Assembly (NCBI RefSeq): GCF_026151205.1
Contig: NC_087082.1
Location: 5,463,908 to 5,527,907, forward strand
Direction: 5' to 3'
Origin: Bolinopsis microptera
Taxonomy: Eukaryota; Ctenophora; Tentaculata; Lobata; Bolinopsidae
DNA length: 64,000 nucleotides
Shown: piece after piece, positions 34,001 through 47,380 of the stretch
Numbering within the stretch: the stretch's first letter is position 1
How the letters are laid out: each line of letters begins with the position of its first letter
Position numbers and translations under genes: made by a program
Notes under the pieces: model-generated
What the model saw: only the letters and a program-made list of their open reading frames with translations
Told to the model about the DNA's origin: nothing
The model's database searches: none

Positions 34001-37000
34001 ACTGACTCCAACTTCAATATTTATTGATTTTAGATGTATTCCTCAATCTAAAATCTTCGAAATTTTTTCTGAAGGCATATTTTATCCACGTTTCATGCAA
34101 TTCGATCACTTTTTGGCGTAAAAAAAAAAATATATTCAAATTTCCCAAACTTTTTTTTTCAAGTCTCGAAAAAAATTTTTAAGTGAAAAATTTTTGAAGT
34201 TTTTCTAAAAAACTACATTCTTCTCTCCGTTTATCAAACGATATAAATCATTTTAACAATAAAAAATTTTCACTTTTTGTGATTAACTAATTGTAATTAT
34301 CCAATACTATTGTCCGATGTAAAAAAAAACTTTGATACAATAGTTTTACTCCTTGATAAGATAAACATTCTAGTATAATTGCAGCCTTCTATGATGTTCA
34401 CAACTAAAGATATTTGGCAAAACCAGAAAAGGGGTACAAAGGTGGTAATAAAGTGGTAAAAGTGGTGTTATCCGTTGAGATAAAAATTGGCAAACAAGTC
34501 CTAATTATGTTCCGAGGGTCCTAACTACCATATTCCGTTGAGAAATCCTTGTGAACATTCGAATCCAACGGAATGCCACTTTTCCCCTTACTATTCATGG
34601 CTAATAATGCATGACATTAATGTCATGACTTGAAGATTCTTAGTCCAGTCCCATTTATGGACATGTGCCTGCAAATTTTCAGATACCCACGAAACTTTGC
34701 ACAGAACTTTCTCCCAAAGGTATGAATAAACGATTTTCGGTGAGAACCATTTTTTTTACCTGGCAAAACCCAGGAGGGCCAGCACGCCCATATTGGACCA
34801 AAACGTAACTGACCCCTTGCTCGAAAGGTCGTAGAGACTTCAAAATAGCTTAAAACGAAGCCGCATATGCATGCGAGTTATTAACAAAGAACAGGAAGGC
34901 AAAAGGCTGATTAACCAATTTTGCTCTATTTTGTGCACATTTCCTCCAAATAACTCGAAAAGTAAGCATTTTAGGGTGCAATGTTTGCTTCATAAGTTTT
35001 ATAAAAACATGCCCATTCTGCAAATTTGCACTCATTCAAAAATCTCTAAGGCCTTCATAGCTCAATGGTATCACATACCCATAGTTTGCATGAATTTCTG
35101 AACGCGAAAATCAGTTTTTCGCCAATAACTGTAAGTAAGCACATTAAGCATATGATTTTTGTCGTTAGTCCATATAAAATATATGCCAATTGTGGTTCTT
35201 TTGCACTCCTATCCAAAGACTCTATCACCAATCTCGTATCAAAAGTTAGTAAAATCGGCTCAGCGCCACGGCCCCAAAATGGTTTTTGGCGAATTTCTCG
35301 AAAGTAAGGATTTTAGGCAATGTGTTGATCATTAACTCTTATATAAACATGCTATGCCCGGCCTTCGTTTAGCCTATTTTGAAAGTCTCCTACGACCTTC
35401 AAAGCAAGGTATATTTACACTCGCTTCCTATACCCCCCCCCCCCCCCCCCCCATAATACCAGGCCTCTGCGAGTTGCGAGAGTGACAAAAAGAGCACAGT
35501 TGTTAAAGAAACCCCTGTGAGAAATCGCATTTCCTTGCACAACTGGGTCTTATTATAGAGGTAAAAAGAGGTCCGGTACTTCAGATACCGGTAAAGATTG
35601 GCAAGATTGACAGAGGTTTTTGATCATTGAAATCAATAAAATGAAGTACAGCGGTATAATCGTTCGATCTTAAATGGTCACTTTTGTGCTGTTTCTTTAT
35701 GTGTGAATTTTGATAAAGCTGTATTGTAATTAGTTCGAAACTCTAATATTGTTGTGGTTAACCTTTTTCAGGTCCATGCCCTTTCCGCTAAGCTATTCCT
35801 AATTACTAAAATATGTCGAGATTACTGAACTCCCAACTTCAATATTGATGATTTTTAGTATTCCTCAATCTAAAATCTTCGAAATTTTTTCTGCAAGGCT
35901 GCATTTTATTCCACGTTTCATGCAATTCGATCACTTTTGGCGGAAAAAAATATTTTCAAATTTTCAAACTTTTTTTTTCAAGTCTCGAAACAAAATTTTA
36001 AGTGAAAAATTTTTGAAGTTTATTCTAAAAACTACATTCTTTCTCCGTGTTTCAAACGATTTTAAATCATTTTAAGCCAATAAAAAATTTTCACTTTTTT
36101 TGGTGATTAACTATTGGTAATTATCCAATTAGCTGATTGTTCCGATGTAAAAACTTTTGATACAAAAAGTTTTACTCCTGGATAAGATAAACATCTAGTT
36201 AATTTTGGCAGCCTTCTATTATGTTCACACTAAAGATATTGGCAAAACCAGAAAGGTGGTACAAAGGTGGTAAAAAGTGTAATAGAGGGTTTACGTTGAG
36301 ATACAAAATTGGCAACAAGTCTAATTATGTTCGTAGGGGTCCCTAACTACCAAAATTCCTTGAGAAATCCTTGTGAACATTTCGAATCCAACGGAATGCC
36401 CACTTTTCCCCGTACTATTCATCTAATAATGCCATATATATGCATTATGTTCATGACAGTGAAGATTTCTTAGTCCAGTCATTTATGGACATGAGCCTGC
36501 AAATTTCAGATACCCACGAAACTTTGCACAGAACTCCCAAAGGTATGAATAAAAACGATTTTTCGGGTTGGAGACATTTTTTTACCTTGGGCAAAACCCA
36601 GAGGGCCACGCCGAAAAAACACATATTGACCCAATAACGTAACTGAACACCTTGCTTCTGAAGGTCGTAGAGACATCAAAATAGGCTTAAACGAAGCCGC
36701 CATATGCATGCGAGTTATAACATAGAAAGGAGCAAAAATGGCTGATATAACCAAATTTTTGCTCTATTTTGTGCACATTTCCCCTTCCTCCAAATAACTC
36801 GAAAAGTAAGCTTTTTAGGTGCATGTTGCTTCATAAGTTGTAAATAAACATGCCATTCGCACCAATTTGCACTCATTACAAAATCGCTAAGGCCTTCATA
36901 GCTCAATGTACCTACATACCCGCCACATACTATTTTGCATGATTTCTGGAACCGAAAATCAGTTTTCGCCAATAACTGTAAAAGTAAGCACATTAAGGCA

Positions 37001-40000
37001 TAATGTTTCCTTTCGTAGTCATATATAAAATGCCAATTGCGGTTTTTCTTTTGCACTCTATCCAAAGACTCTATCACAATCCTATCAAAAGTAGTAAAAT
37101 CGGCTCCGCGCCACGCCCCAAAATGGTTTTTTGGCGAATTCTCGAAAGTAAGGATTTTAGGAGGCAATGTGTTGATCAATAACTCTATATAAACATGCAT
37201 TATGCGGCTTACGTTTTAAAGCCTATTTTGAATCTCTACGACGCTTCAAAGCAAGGTAATATTTAACACTCGCTCCTCTCCCCCCCCCCCCCCCCCCCCC
37301 TATAAAACCAGGCCTCTTGCGAGTTGGCGAGAGTGACAAAAATGCACAGTTTAACAGAAACCCCTGTGAGAAATCATCGCATTTCAAGCACAATCTGGGT
37401 CCTAATTATATAGGTAAAATAAGAGGTCCGGTACATTCAGATACCCGGTAAGATTTGGCAAGATTGACAGAGGTTTTGATCATTGAAATCAATAAAATGA
37501 TAGTACAGCAGTAAAATCGGTTCGATCTTAAATGGTGCCCCTTTGTGCTGTTCTTTATGTGGAATTTGATAAAGCTGTATTGTAATTAGTTTACGAAACT
37601 ACTATATTGTGTGGTTAACCTTTTCATTTCAGGTCCAGCCCTTTCCGCTAGCCTACTAATTACTAAAATATGTCGAGATTTACTGAACTCCAACTTCAAA
37701 TATTGATGAATTTAGTATCCTCAATCTAAAAATCTTCGAATTTTTTCTGCAAGGCATTTTTAATCCACGTTCATGGCAATCGATTTCACTTTTGGCGGAA
37801 AAAAATATTTTCAAATTTTCAAACTTTTTTTTCAAGTCCTCGAAAAAAAATTTTAAGTGAAAAAAATTTGAAGTTATTTCAAAAACTACATTTCTCCGTG
37901 TTTCAAACGATATAAATCCATTTTTAAGCCAATAAAAAATTTCACTTTTTTTTGGTGATTAACAAAATTGGTAATTATCCAATTAGCTGATTTGTCCGAT
38001 GTAAAAACTTTTTAAACAAAAGTTTACTTCCTTGAAAGATAAAATTCTAGTTAATTTGCAGCCTTCTATGATGTTCACACAAAAGATTATTTGGAAACCA
38101 AAAGGTGGTACAAAGGTGGTAAAAGTGGTAAAAGTTGTGTTTCCGTGAGATACCAAAATTGGCAAACCAAGTCTACTTATGTTCGTAGGGTCCTAACTAC
38201 CATATCCGTGAGAAATCCGTGGTGAACATTCGAAATCCTTCGGAATGGGCCACTTTCCCCTCACTATTCATGCTATAATGCATACATTATGTCATGACTG
38301 TGAAAGATTCTTAGTCCAGACATTATGGACATGTGCCTGCAAATTATTCAGTATACCCACGAAACTTTGCTGCACAGAACTTCCCAAAGGTATAATAAAC
38401 GATTTCGGTTGAGACATTTTTTTACCTTGGGCAAAACCCAGAGGGCCACGCCCATATTGACCCAATAACGTAACTGACCCCTTATCCCTTGCTTCTGAAG
38501 GTCTTAGAGACATCAAAATAGCTAAACGAAGCCGCATATGCATGCGCGTTATCTAACATAGACGGGAGGCAAAAATGGCTGATAAAACCAATTTTGCTCT
38601 ATTTGTGCACATTTCTCCAAATAACTCGAAAAGTAAGCAATTTAGGGTTCTGTAGCTTCCATAAGTTTATAATAAACCTGGCCAGTTCTGCACAATTAGC
38701 ATCATTCAAAAAACTCTAAGGCCTTCATAGCTCAATGTACCCACATACCCATCATTTTGTTTTTGCATGATTTTCAGGAAACCGAAAATCATTTTTCGCC
38801 AATAACTGTAAAGTAACACTTTAAGGCAAATGTTTTCTTCGTAAGTCATAATATAAATATGCCAATTGCGGTTCTTTTGCACTCTATCCAAAGACTCTAA
38901 TCACAATCCATCAAAGTTAGTAACAATCGGCCTCAGCGGCGCCACGTCCCATAAATGGTTTTTTTGGCGAATTACTCGAAAAGTAAGGATTTTAGGCAAT
39001 GTGGTAGATCAATAACTCCTTTATATAAACATGCTTATGCGGCTTCGTTTTAAGCTATTTGAGTCTCTACGACCCATCCAGAAGCAAGTAAATGTTACAC
39101 TCGCTCTATACCCCCCCCCCCCCCCCCCTCCCTATAATACCAGGCCTCTTTGCGAGTTGTGGACAGAGTGACAAGAAAGTGCACAGTTAAAAGAACCCTG
39201 TGAGAAATCGCATTCTTGCATCGACTGGGTCAAATTATAGAGGTAAAAGAATAGGGTCCGGTACATTCAGAATACCCGGTATAGATTGGCAAGATGAACG
39301 AGAGGTTTTAGATCATTGAAATCAATAAAATATAGTACAGCAGGTAAATCGGTTCGATCTTAAATGGTCCTTTTGTGCAGTTTCTTTATGTGGAATTTGA
39401 TAAAGCTGTATTGTAATTTAGTTACGAAACTCTAATATTGGTGTGGTTAACCTTTTCAGGTCCAGCCCTTTCCGCTAAGCTATTCCTAATAACTAAAATA
39501 TGTCGAGATTACGAACTCCAACTTCAAATATTGATGATTTTAGTATTCCTCAATCTAAAAATCTTCGACATTTTTCTGCAAGGCATTTATCCACGTTTCA
39601 TGCAATTCAACACTTTTGGCGAAAAAAATATTTTTCAAATTTTCAAAACTTTTTTTCAAGTCTCGAAAAAAAATTTTAGTGAAAATTTTTATGAAGTTTT
39701 TCTAAAAACTACATTTCTCCGTGTTTCAAACGATTTAAATCATTTAAAGCCAATAAAACATGTTCACATATTTTTGGTGATTAACTAATTTGGTAATTAT
39801 CCAATTAGCTGATGTCCGATGTAAAAACTTTGATACAAAAGTTTTACTCTTGATAAGATAAACAATCTAGGTAATTTGCAGCCTTCTATGATGTTCACAA
39901 CTAAAGATATTTGGCAAACCAGAAAGGTGTACAAAGGTGGTAAAAAAAAGTGGTAAAATTGGTGTTTCCGTTGAGATACAAAATTGGCAACAAGTCTAAT

Positions 40001-43000
40001 TATGTTTCGGAGGGGTCCCCTAACAACCATATTCCGTTGAGAAATCCTTGTGAACATTCGAATCCCACGGAATGCACTTTTCCCCTTACTATTCCTGCTA
40101 ATAAATGCATACATTATGTCATGACTGTGAAGATTCTTAGTCCAGTCATTTAAGGACATGTGCCTGGCAAATTTTCAGGATACCCACGAAACTTTGGCAC
40201 AGTAACTTCCCAAAGGTATGAATAAACGATTTTCGGTTGGAGAACATTTTTTTACCTTGGGCAAAACCCAGGAGGGCCACGCCCAATGTGAACCCAATAA
40301 CGTAACTGACCCCTTTCATTCTGAAGGGGCGTAGAGACTTCAAAATAGCTTAAACGAGCCGCATATGCATGCGAGGTATTAACATAGAACGGGAGGCAGA
40401 AAATGGCTGATATAACCATTTTGCTCTAGTTTTGCAACAATTCCTCAAATAACTTCGAAAAAGTAAGCATTTTTAGGGTGCATGTGTGCTTCATAAGTTG
40501 TAATATAAACATGGCCAGGTCTGCACAATTTTGCACTCATTCAAAAATCTCTAAAAAGGCCTTCTAGCTCAATGTACCACATACCCATATTTTTTGCATG
40601 ATTCTGGAACCGAAAATCAGTTTTTCGCTCAATAACTGTAAAAGTAAGCACTTTAAGGCATATGTTTCATCTCGTAAGTCATATATGAAATATGCCAATT
40701 GCGTTCTTTCACTCGTATCCAAAGACTCTATCACTATCCTATCAAAAGTTAGTAAAATCGCTCAGCGGCCACGCCCCAAAATGGTTTGGCGAAATTTCTC
40801 GAAAAGTAAGGATTTTTAGGCAATGTGTTGACAATAACGTCTAATATAATACATGCAATGCGGCTTCGTTTAAGCCAATTTTGGAATGTTCTCTACGACC
40901 TCAGAAGCAAGGTATATTACAACTCGCTTTCCTATAACCCCCCCCCCCCCCCCCCCCCCCCTATAATACCAGGCCCCTTGCGAGTTGCGAGAGTGACAAA
41001 AAGTGCACAAGTTTAAAGAACCCCTGTGAGAAATCGCATTTCTTGCACAACTGGGTCTAATTATAGAAGGAAAATAAGAGGTCCGGTACATTCAGATACC
41101 CGGTAAAAGATTGGCAAGATTGACAGAGGATTTGATCATTGAAATCAATAAAAATGAAGTACAGCAGGTAAAAATCGTTCGATCTAAATGTCCTTTTGTG
41201 CAGTTTTCTTTATGTGGAATTTGATAAAGCTTGTATTTAATTAGTTACGAAACTCTAATATTTGTGTTAACCTTTTCCAGGTCCACCCTTCCGCTAAGAC
41301 TATTCCTAATTACTAAAATATGTCGAGATTTACTGAACTTCCAACTTCCCATATTGGATGATTTTTAGTATTCCTCAATCTAAAAATCTTCGAAATATTT
41401 CTGCAGAGTCTTTTTTTATCCACGTTTCAAAGCAATTCGAATCCCTTTTGGCGGAAAAAATATTTTTCAAATTTTCAAAAACTTTTTTTTCAATCCCCGA
41501 AAAAAAATTTAAGTGAAAATTTTCGAGTTTTTTCTAAAAACTACATTTCTCCGTGTCTCAAACGATTTAAATCATTTAAAGCCAATACAAAATTTTCACG
41601 TTTTTTTTGGTGATTAAACTAATTGGTAATTATCCATTTAGCTGATTGTCGATGTAAAAACTTTAGATACAAAATTTTACCTCCTTGATCAGTAAAACAT
41701 TCTAGGTAATTTTGCAGCCTTTCTATGAAGTTCACAACTAAAGATATTTGGCAAACAGAAAGGTGGTACAAAGGTGGTAAAAAGTGGAAAAGTGTGTTTT
41801 CCGTGAGAGATACCAAATTGGCAACCAAGTCTAATTATTTCGTAGTGTCCTAACTACCAAATTCCGTTGAGAATCCTTGTGAACATTCGAATCCAACGAG
41901 ATCCATTTCCCCTTACTATTCATGCTAATTAATGCAACATTATGGTCAATGACTGTGTAAGATTCTTAGTCCAGTCATTTATGGACATGTGCCTGCAAAT
42001 TTTCAATACCCACGAAACTTTCACATAACTTCCCAAAGTAATGAATAAACGATTTCGGTTGGAGACATTTTTTTTACCTTGGGCGCAAAACCCAGGAGGG
42101 CCACGCCCAAATGACCCAATTAACGTAACTGAACACGTTTGCTTCTGAAGGTCGTTAGAGACTTCAAAATAGGCTTAAACGAAGCCGCATATGCATGGCA
42201 GTTTTATTAACATATAACGGGAGGCAAAAATGGCTGATTAAACCAATTTGGCTCTATTTTGTGCACATTTCCTCCAAATAACCCTTCCCCGAAAAGTAAG
42301 CATTTTAGGGTGCATGTTAGCTTCATAAGTTGTATATAAACATGGCGCATTCTGCACAAAATGCCACTCATACAAAATCTCTAAGGCCTTCCATAACTCA
42401 ATGTACACTATCCCATATTTTTGCATGATTTTCTGGAACCGAAAAATCAGTTTTTCGCCAAAAACTGTAAAATAAGCACTTTAAAGGCAATGTTTCTTCG
42501 TAAGTCATATATAAATATCCAATTGCGGTCTTTTGCACTCTATCCCAAGCCTCTAATCACAATCCCTATCAAAAGTTAGTAAAACGGCTCAAGCGCCACG
42601 CCCAAAATGGTTTTTGCCGATTTCTCGAAAAGTAAGGATTTTAGGCAATGTGTTGATCCAATAACTCTTATATAAACAATGCAAATGCGCTATCTTTAAG
42701 CCTATTTTGAGTCACTACGACACTTCAGAAGCAAGGTATATTACACTCGCTTCCTATACCCCCCCCCCCCCCACCCTATATACCCGCCTCTTGCGAGTTC
42801 GAGAGTGACAAAAAGTGCCCAGTTTAAAAAACCCCTGTGAGAAATCGCATTTCTTGCACAGAACTGGTCTAATTATAACGAGGGTAAATCAGGGTCCGTA
42901 CATTCAGATTACCCGGTAAAGATTGGCAAGATTGACGAGAGGTTTTGATCATTGAAATCAATAAATGATAGTACAGAGGTAAAAGACGTTCGATCTTAAA

Positions 43001-44268
43001 TGGTCCTTTTGTGCTGTTTCTTCTTAGTGGAATTGTGATAAAGCCTGTATTTTAATTAGTTACGAAACTCTAATATTGTGTGGTTAACCTTTTTCAGGTC
43101 AGCCCCTTTCCGCTAAGCTATTCCCTAATTACTAAAATAGTCGAGATTACTGAACCCAACTTCAATATTGAGATTTTAGTATTCCTCAATCTAAAAATCT
43201 TCTGAATTTTTTCGCAAGGCATTTATAACCACGTTTCATGCAATTCGATCACTTTTGGCGGAAAAAAATATTTTCAAATTCAACTTTTTTTTCAATTCTC
43301 GAAAAAAAAATTTAAATGAAAAATTTTTGAAGTTTTTTCTAAAAACTACATTTCTCTGTTTTCAAACGATTTAAATCATTTAAAGCCAATAAAAAATTTT
43401 TTCACTTTTTTTTGGGTGATTAACTAATTGGTAATTATCCATTTAGCTGATTGTCCGATGTAAAAACATTTTGAAACAAAAGATTTACTCCTTGATAAGA
43501 TAAACATTCAGGTTAATTTGCAGCCTTCTATGATGTTCACAAACAAAAGATATTTGGCAAACCAAAAGGTGGTACAAAGGTGGTAAAAAGTGGTAAAAAG
43601 TGTGTTTCCGTTGAGATACAAAATTGGCAAACAATCTAATTTATGTCGTAGGGTCCTAACAACCATATGCCGTTGAGAAATCCTAGTGTGACATTCGAAT
43701 CCAACGGAATGCCACTTTCCCCTTACTATTCATGCTAATAATGCTTACATTATGTCCTGACTGTGAAGAGTTCTAGTCCAGTCATTTATGGACATGTGCC
43801 TGCAAATTTCAGATACCCACGAAACTTTGCACAGAACTTCCCAAAGGTATGAATACAACGATTTTCGGTTGTAGACATGTTTTTTACCTTGCAAAAACCC
43901 AGGAGGGCCACGCCCATATTGACCCAATAACGTAACGACTCCCTTGCTTTCTAAAGGTCGTAGAGACTTCAAAATAGCTTAAACGAAAGCCGCATATGGG
44001 GGGGGGGGGGCATGCGAGTAATTAACATAAGAAACGGGAGGCAAAAAAGGCTGATATAACCAATTTTGCTCTATTTTGTGCACAATTTCCTTCCTCCAAT
44101 AACTCAAAAGTAAGCATTTTTAGGTGCATGTGCTTCATAAGTGTATATAAACATGGCCATTCTGCACAATTTGCACTCAATCAAAAATCTCTAATCCCTT
44201 CATAGCTCAATGTTACCACATACCCATATTTTGCAATGATTTCAGGAACCGAAAATCATTTTTCGCCT
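31008..44268. repeat. 1.82-kb satellite array, about seven copies
   Basis: The anchor GTCATTTATGGACATGTGCC recurs near 31,011, 32,825, 34,647, 36,478, 38,320, 40,145, 41,974 and 43,781: spacings 1.81-1.84 kb. Each unit has a first half related to the element at 59,865, then a run of 14-24 C. The second half is related to the arms of the 27,047-30,061 element (shared ATTGAAATCAATAAAATGA). Copies differ mostly by scattered single-base insertions and deletions, so short frames within it are not genes. Confidence 0.93.
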
Positions 44269-44346
44269 GAATAAAAATTTTTACAAAAAATCACATGTTT
44301 AAGTTTCCAAATATACAACAAATTGAGCGGTGTTCAGAAAACTTAC

Positions 44347-44430
44347 TTGGTATCAGGAGACAAAGTCTTGAAACGAATGGGGCTGATTTTCCCGATTACA
44401 CCAACTTCGGGAATAGAGTGAAACCCGTTC
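44347..44430 (-). CDS. NRBP: NRBP-like exon: post-kinase region
   Basis: 84 nt from CATTTCAG/G to CCAA/GTAAGT. The first base completes Lys (AA/G), then NGFHSIPEVGVIGKISPIRF and KTLSPDT, leaving 2 nt of a split codon. EREIK-NGFHSIPEVGVIGK fits the (E/D)VRNGIYPL..FG segment that follows the pseudokinase domain in NRBP1/2. The next exon was not found; the 1.82-kb satellite begins about 80 bp further on. Confidence 0.78.
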
Positions 44431-44580
44431 CTGAAATGAGAAATAAATGACTGATAACAAATTCACTCATCTGTAGAAGCCAGAAGGATACAGAAGGGCA
44501 ATACCATCGATGGAAGCTTATAACTTTATGGTCGTCCTGCTGCCTGTGCCCTGTATGCGCTTATCTAATCATTAGAGAGC

Positions 44581-45826
44581 ACGTTTCCTTGATTTGTGTA
44601 TGCGATTTGTATGCGATTTCACCCCTGTATGCGATTTGTGTTCCGAGGTATTTGGAACAGGTTTAGGGTTTTAAATAGTTAGTACCTGTCCCAAACCATC
44701 ATAAAAATCAAGTTTCGACCTCCCAACTCACTCAGGCCACTCCCAGGGGCCACGCCCATCCCAAAATAGCTGAAATCCTGGTAAAATCAAGATTGAAAAT
44801 CTTTACCCCCGTATGCGATTTATGTTCCGGGGTAGGTGGCCCATGTTTTAGTATAAAAATGGGTACTGCCTATCCCAAACCATCATAAAAACCAAGTTTC
44901 CACCTCTCAACCCACTCAGGCCACTCCCAGGGGCCACGCCCATCCCAAAATAGCTGAAATCCAGGTCAAATCAAGATTAAAAATCTTTACCCCCGTATGC
45001 GATTTATGTTCCGGGGTAGGTGGCCCATGTTTTAGTATAAAAATGGGTACTGCCTATCCCAAACCATCATAAAAACCAAGTTTCGACCTCGCAACCCACT
45101 CAGGCCACTCCCAGGGGCCACGCCCATCCCAAAATAGCTGAAATCCAGGTCAAATCAAGATTAAAAATCTTTACCCCCGTATGCGATTTATGTTCCGGGG
45201 TAGGTGGCCCATGTTTTAGTATAAAAATGGGTACTGCCTATCCCAAACCATCATAAAAACGAAGTTTCGACCTCTCAAACCACTCCCAGGGGCAACGCCC
45301 ATCCCAAAATTACCGAAATCCAGCTAAAATCCAGACTTTAAAATCTTTACCCCTGGGCCACCTACCCCGGAACATAAATCGCATACGGGGGTAAAGATTC
45401 TCAGTCTGAATTTGTATGGGATTTGACCTGGATTTCAGCTATTTTGGGATGGGCGTTGCTCCTAGGAGTGGCCTGAGTGGTTTGAGATGTCAAAACTTTG
45501 TTTTTATGATGGTTTGGGATAGGTACTAGCTATTCAACCACTAAAACATCTGTCACCTACCCCGGAACACAAATCACATACAGGGCCGAGTAAAGATTTT
45601 TGACTTGAATTATAGCTTTTCTGGGGTCGGTGCGGCCCTTGGATGTGGTTCCAAGTTGGGTTCAAGGTGTTATTTAGTTATTCATATCATAGTGTCTATA
45701 AATATACGAGCAGTTTATTTTGACTTTTGAAGGGTTACCGTCATAAATTCTACAAATATAATTATTTTAACGTACGTGCGGCGCGCAAATCGCATACAAA
45801 ATCGCATACACATTTCAGGGAAACGT
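44581..45826. mobile_element. 1.25-kb inverted-ended element with internal ~186-bp repeats
   Basis: The left end ACGTTTCCTTGATTTGTGTA, then TGCGATTTGTATGCGATTT, is matched inverted at 45,787-45,826. Inside are about four direct copies of a ~186-bp unit (CCCCGTATGCGATTTATGTT; CCAAACCATCATAAAAACCA) and one inverted copy at 45,355-45,560. No protein coded. It sits in the NRBP intron between the exons at 44,430 and 46,187. Confidence 0.78.
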
Positions 45827-46186
45827 CTTCTGAATCATACTTATGTTATAGCATTATAGCATTATAGCTGCAATGATGCAGATCAGTGCAGCGCGCGCTA
45901 CACAATGAACCACGCGCGCGTGCATGATATTAATTGCGTTTTCAGCGCGTACGTAACCACACAAAATGACATCGCGTCTTACTGCAGCACGATTCCAAAA
46001 CTTTCTAATTTTAGCTTTACGTAACTGATTTTGCAGCTCTTGCATACATCTAGGGCGCAGCAACAAATCTAGATTTTAGTACGATTCAGGAGTTATTACT
46101 TAGCAATCAGTTCTCTTATGATTTCGGGACCAACTGATATTTTACCAAATAATTCAAAGTAAATCAATAAAACACATTATTCTTAC

Positions 46187-46359
46187 TTTATCTCTCGCTC
46201 TATTTTCTCAATATCTAGATGTTGAGGAGTGAATGCCGAGCAAGGTTTGTTGTCGACTGAAAAGTGTTGTTGACGACCAGCACTCTCTTCCACATCTCTG
46301 TAGTTTACATCATCAGCGTGTAGCAACATGTTCACACACATTATCCGCAAATCTGGTAT
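46187..46359 (-). CDS. NRBP: NRBP-like exon: end of pseudokinase domain and linker
   Basis: 173 nt from AACTTCAG/ATA to ATAAA/GTAAGA; phase 0 in, 2 nt out. It reads IPDLRIMCVNMLLHADDVNY, then RDVEESAGRQQHFSVDNKPC, then SAFTPQHLDIEKIEREI. After the previous exon's ILHE this gives HE-IPDLRIMCVNMLL, corresponding to FEVPSLKLLAAHCI in NRBP. DIEKIEREIK-NG matches ELDKFLEDVRNG. NRBP proteins are catalytically dead kinase-fold adaptors (family knowledge). Confidence 0.82.
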
Positions 46360-46483
46360 CTGAAGTTTCATTTTGATAAAATAAGAACATCAAGTCGCAA
46401 AATCCTCCCATAAAAATGCATATTCACCAGAAACTTAAAAATAAAAGTTGAAAAACTCTAAATATGAGGTGAGAATAGGTCAC

Positions 46484-46653
46484 CTCGTGTAAGATATTAA
46501 GTTTGAGAAGGTAGGCAGCGTCAGGTCTCTTACTGCCATCATATTCCATACACAGGTTTATCAAGTCTTGCTGGTGTGGCTCAAGACTAGCTATGGCTTG
46601 CTTTACATCGTCTAGTGTGGTTACTGGCGACTCTTGGGTTATCTTGTGCTCAC
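46484..46653 (-). CDS. NRBP: NRBP-like exon: pseudokinase C-lobe, subdomains X-XI
   Basis: 170 nt from CCGCCAG/GT to CACGAG/GTGACC. GT completes Ser; then EHKITQESPVTTLDDVKQAI, ASLEPHQQDLINLCMEYDGS, KRPDAAYLLKLNILHE. The ..L..DLI..CM...(S/A).RP.A..LL.......E pattern is the last part of a protein-kinase C-lobe (subdomain XI Arg-Pro). It is closest to NRBP's FI.KCL...PARRPTA.ELLFHPALFEV. Phase agrees with both neighbouring exons. Confidence 0.83.
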
Positions 46654-47043
46654 CTGGCGGGCAATATGCTGATTAGCTAATTAACTGATGAATTCATTTA
46701 CCAAGCGGTGCGATCAGGAGATTTTGACTATAGAAAGATAGAAGTAATGATGATGAAGAATGTGACAAGGGTGAATTCAGTAAATTTAGTGTATAGTACT
46801 GCACCTATACATGCTCCTGTACAACTATATAGTAGTCTCGTTAGAAGTATAAATCAGAGTGTATACAAGCCCCTAGCAAGGTAACAGTAGTTACACGCTA
46901 GCTATATACTTGTTAGTAAGGTAGCGCAATGTTAATCAGATCGCTAGTTCTTCATTTAGGGTAGGCTAAAGACTTGCTAGTATAATAATATGGTAAGTGT
47001 ATTGTACACGGGATTGTAGTGATAAGACTTAGTCAAGTTGGGG

Positions 47044-47094
<51 letters not shown>

Positions 47095-47154
47095 TATGGA
47101 GGCTAATGACACGAATGAAGATTGACACACTGAGCAGGAGATATGATCCTACTA

Positions 47155-47262
47155 CCCTAACAACACATACTACCCTAACAACACATACTACCCTAACAAC
47201 ACATACTACCCTAACAACACATACTACCCTAACAACACATACTACCCTAACAACACATATGT
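47155..47262. repeat. 18-bp tandem repeat, about 6 copies
   Basis: ACTACCCTAACAACACAT repeated, some 120 bp downstream (transcript sense) of the NRBP exon at 47,381. Preceded at 47,041-47,088 by a (GA)n run and 23 or more G. Confidence 0.95.
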
Positions 47263-47380
47263 AGAGGTAACTATGGGAGATTTAAAAGTAAAATATAGTG
47301 ATTTATGTGTTATGGGTAGATCTGAAAACTAATTATAAAAAATTTGACTACTGTTTTCTTGTAGAAGATAATCTACTTAC

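Noticed and set aside
31008-44268. rDNA or histone-type gene array
   Set aside because: The 1.82-kb unit shows no rRNA, 5S or histone similarity and matches transposon-like elements in the window.
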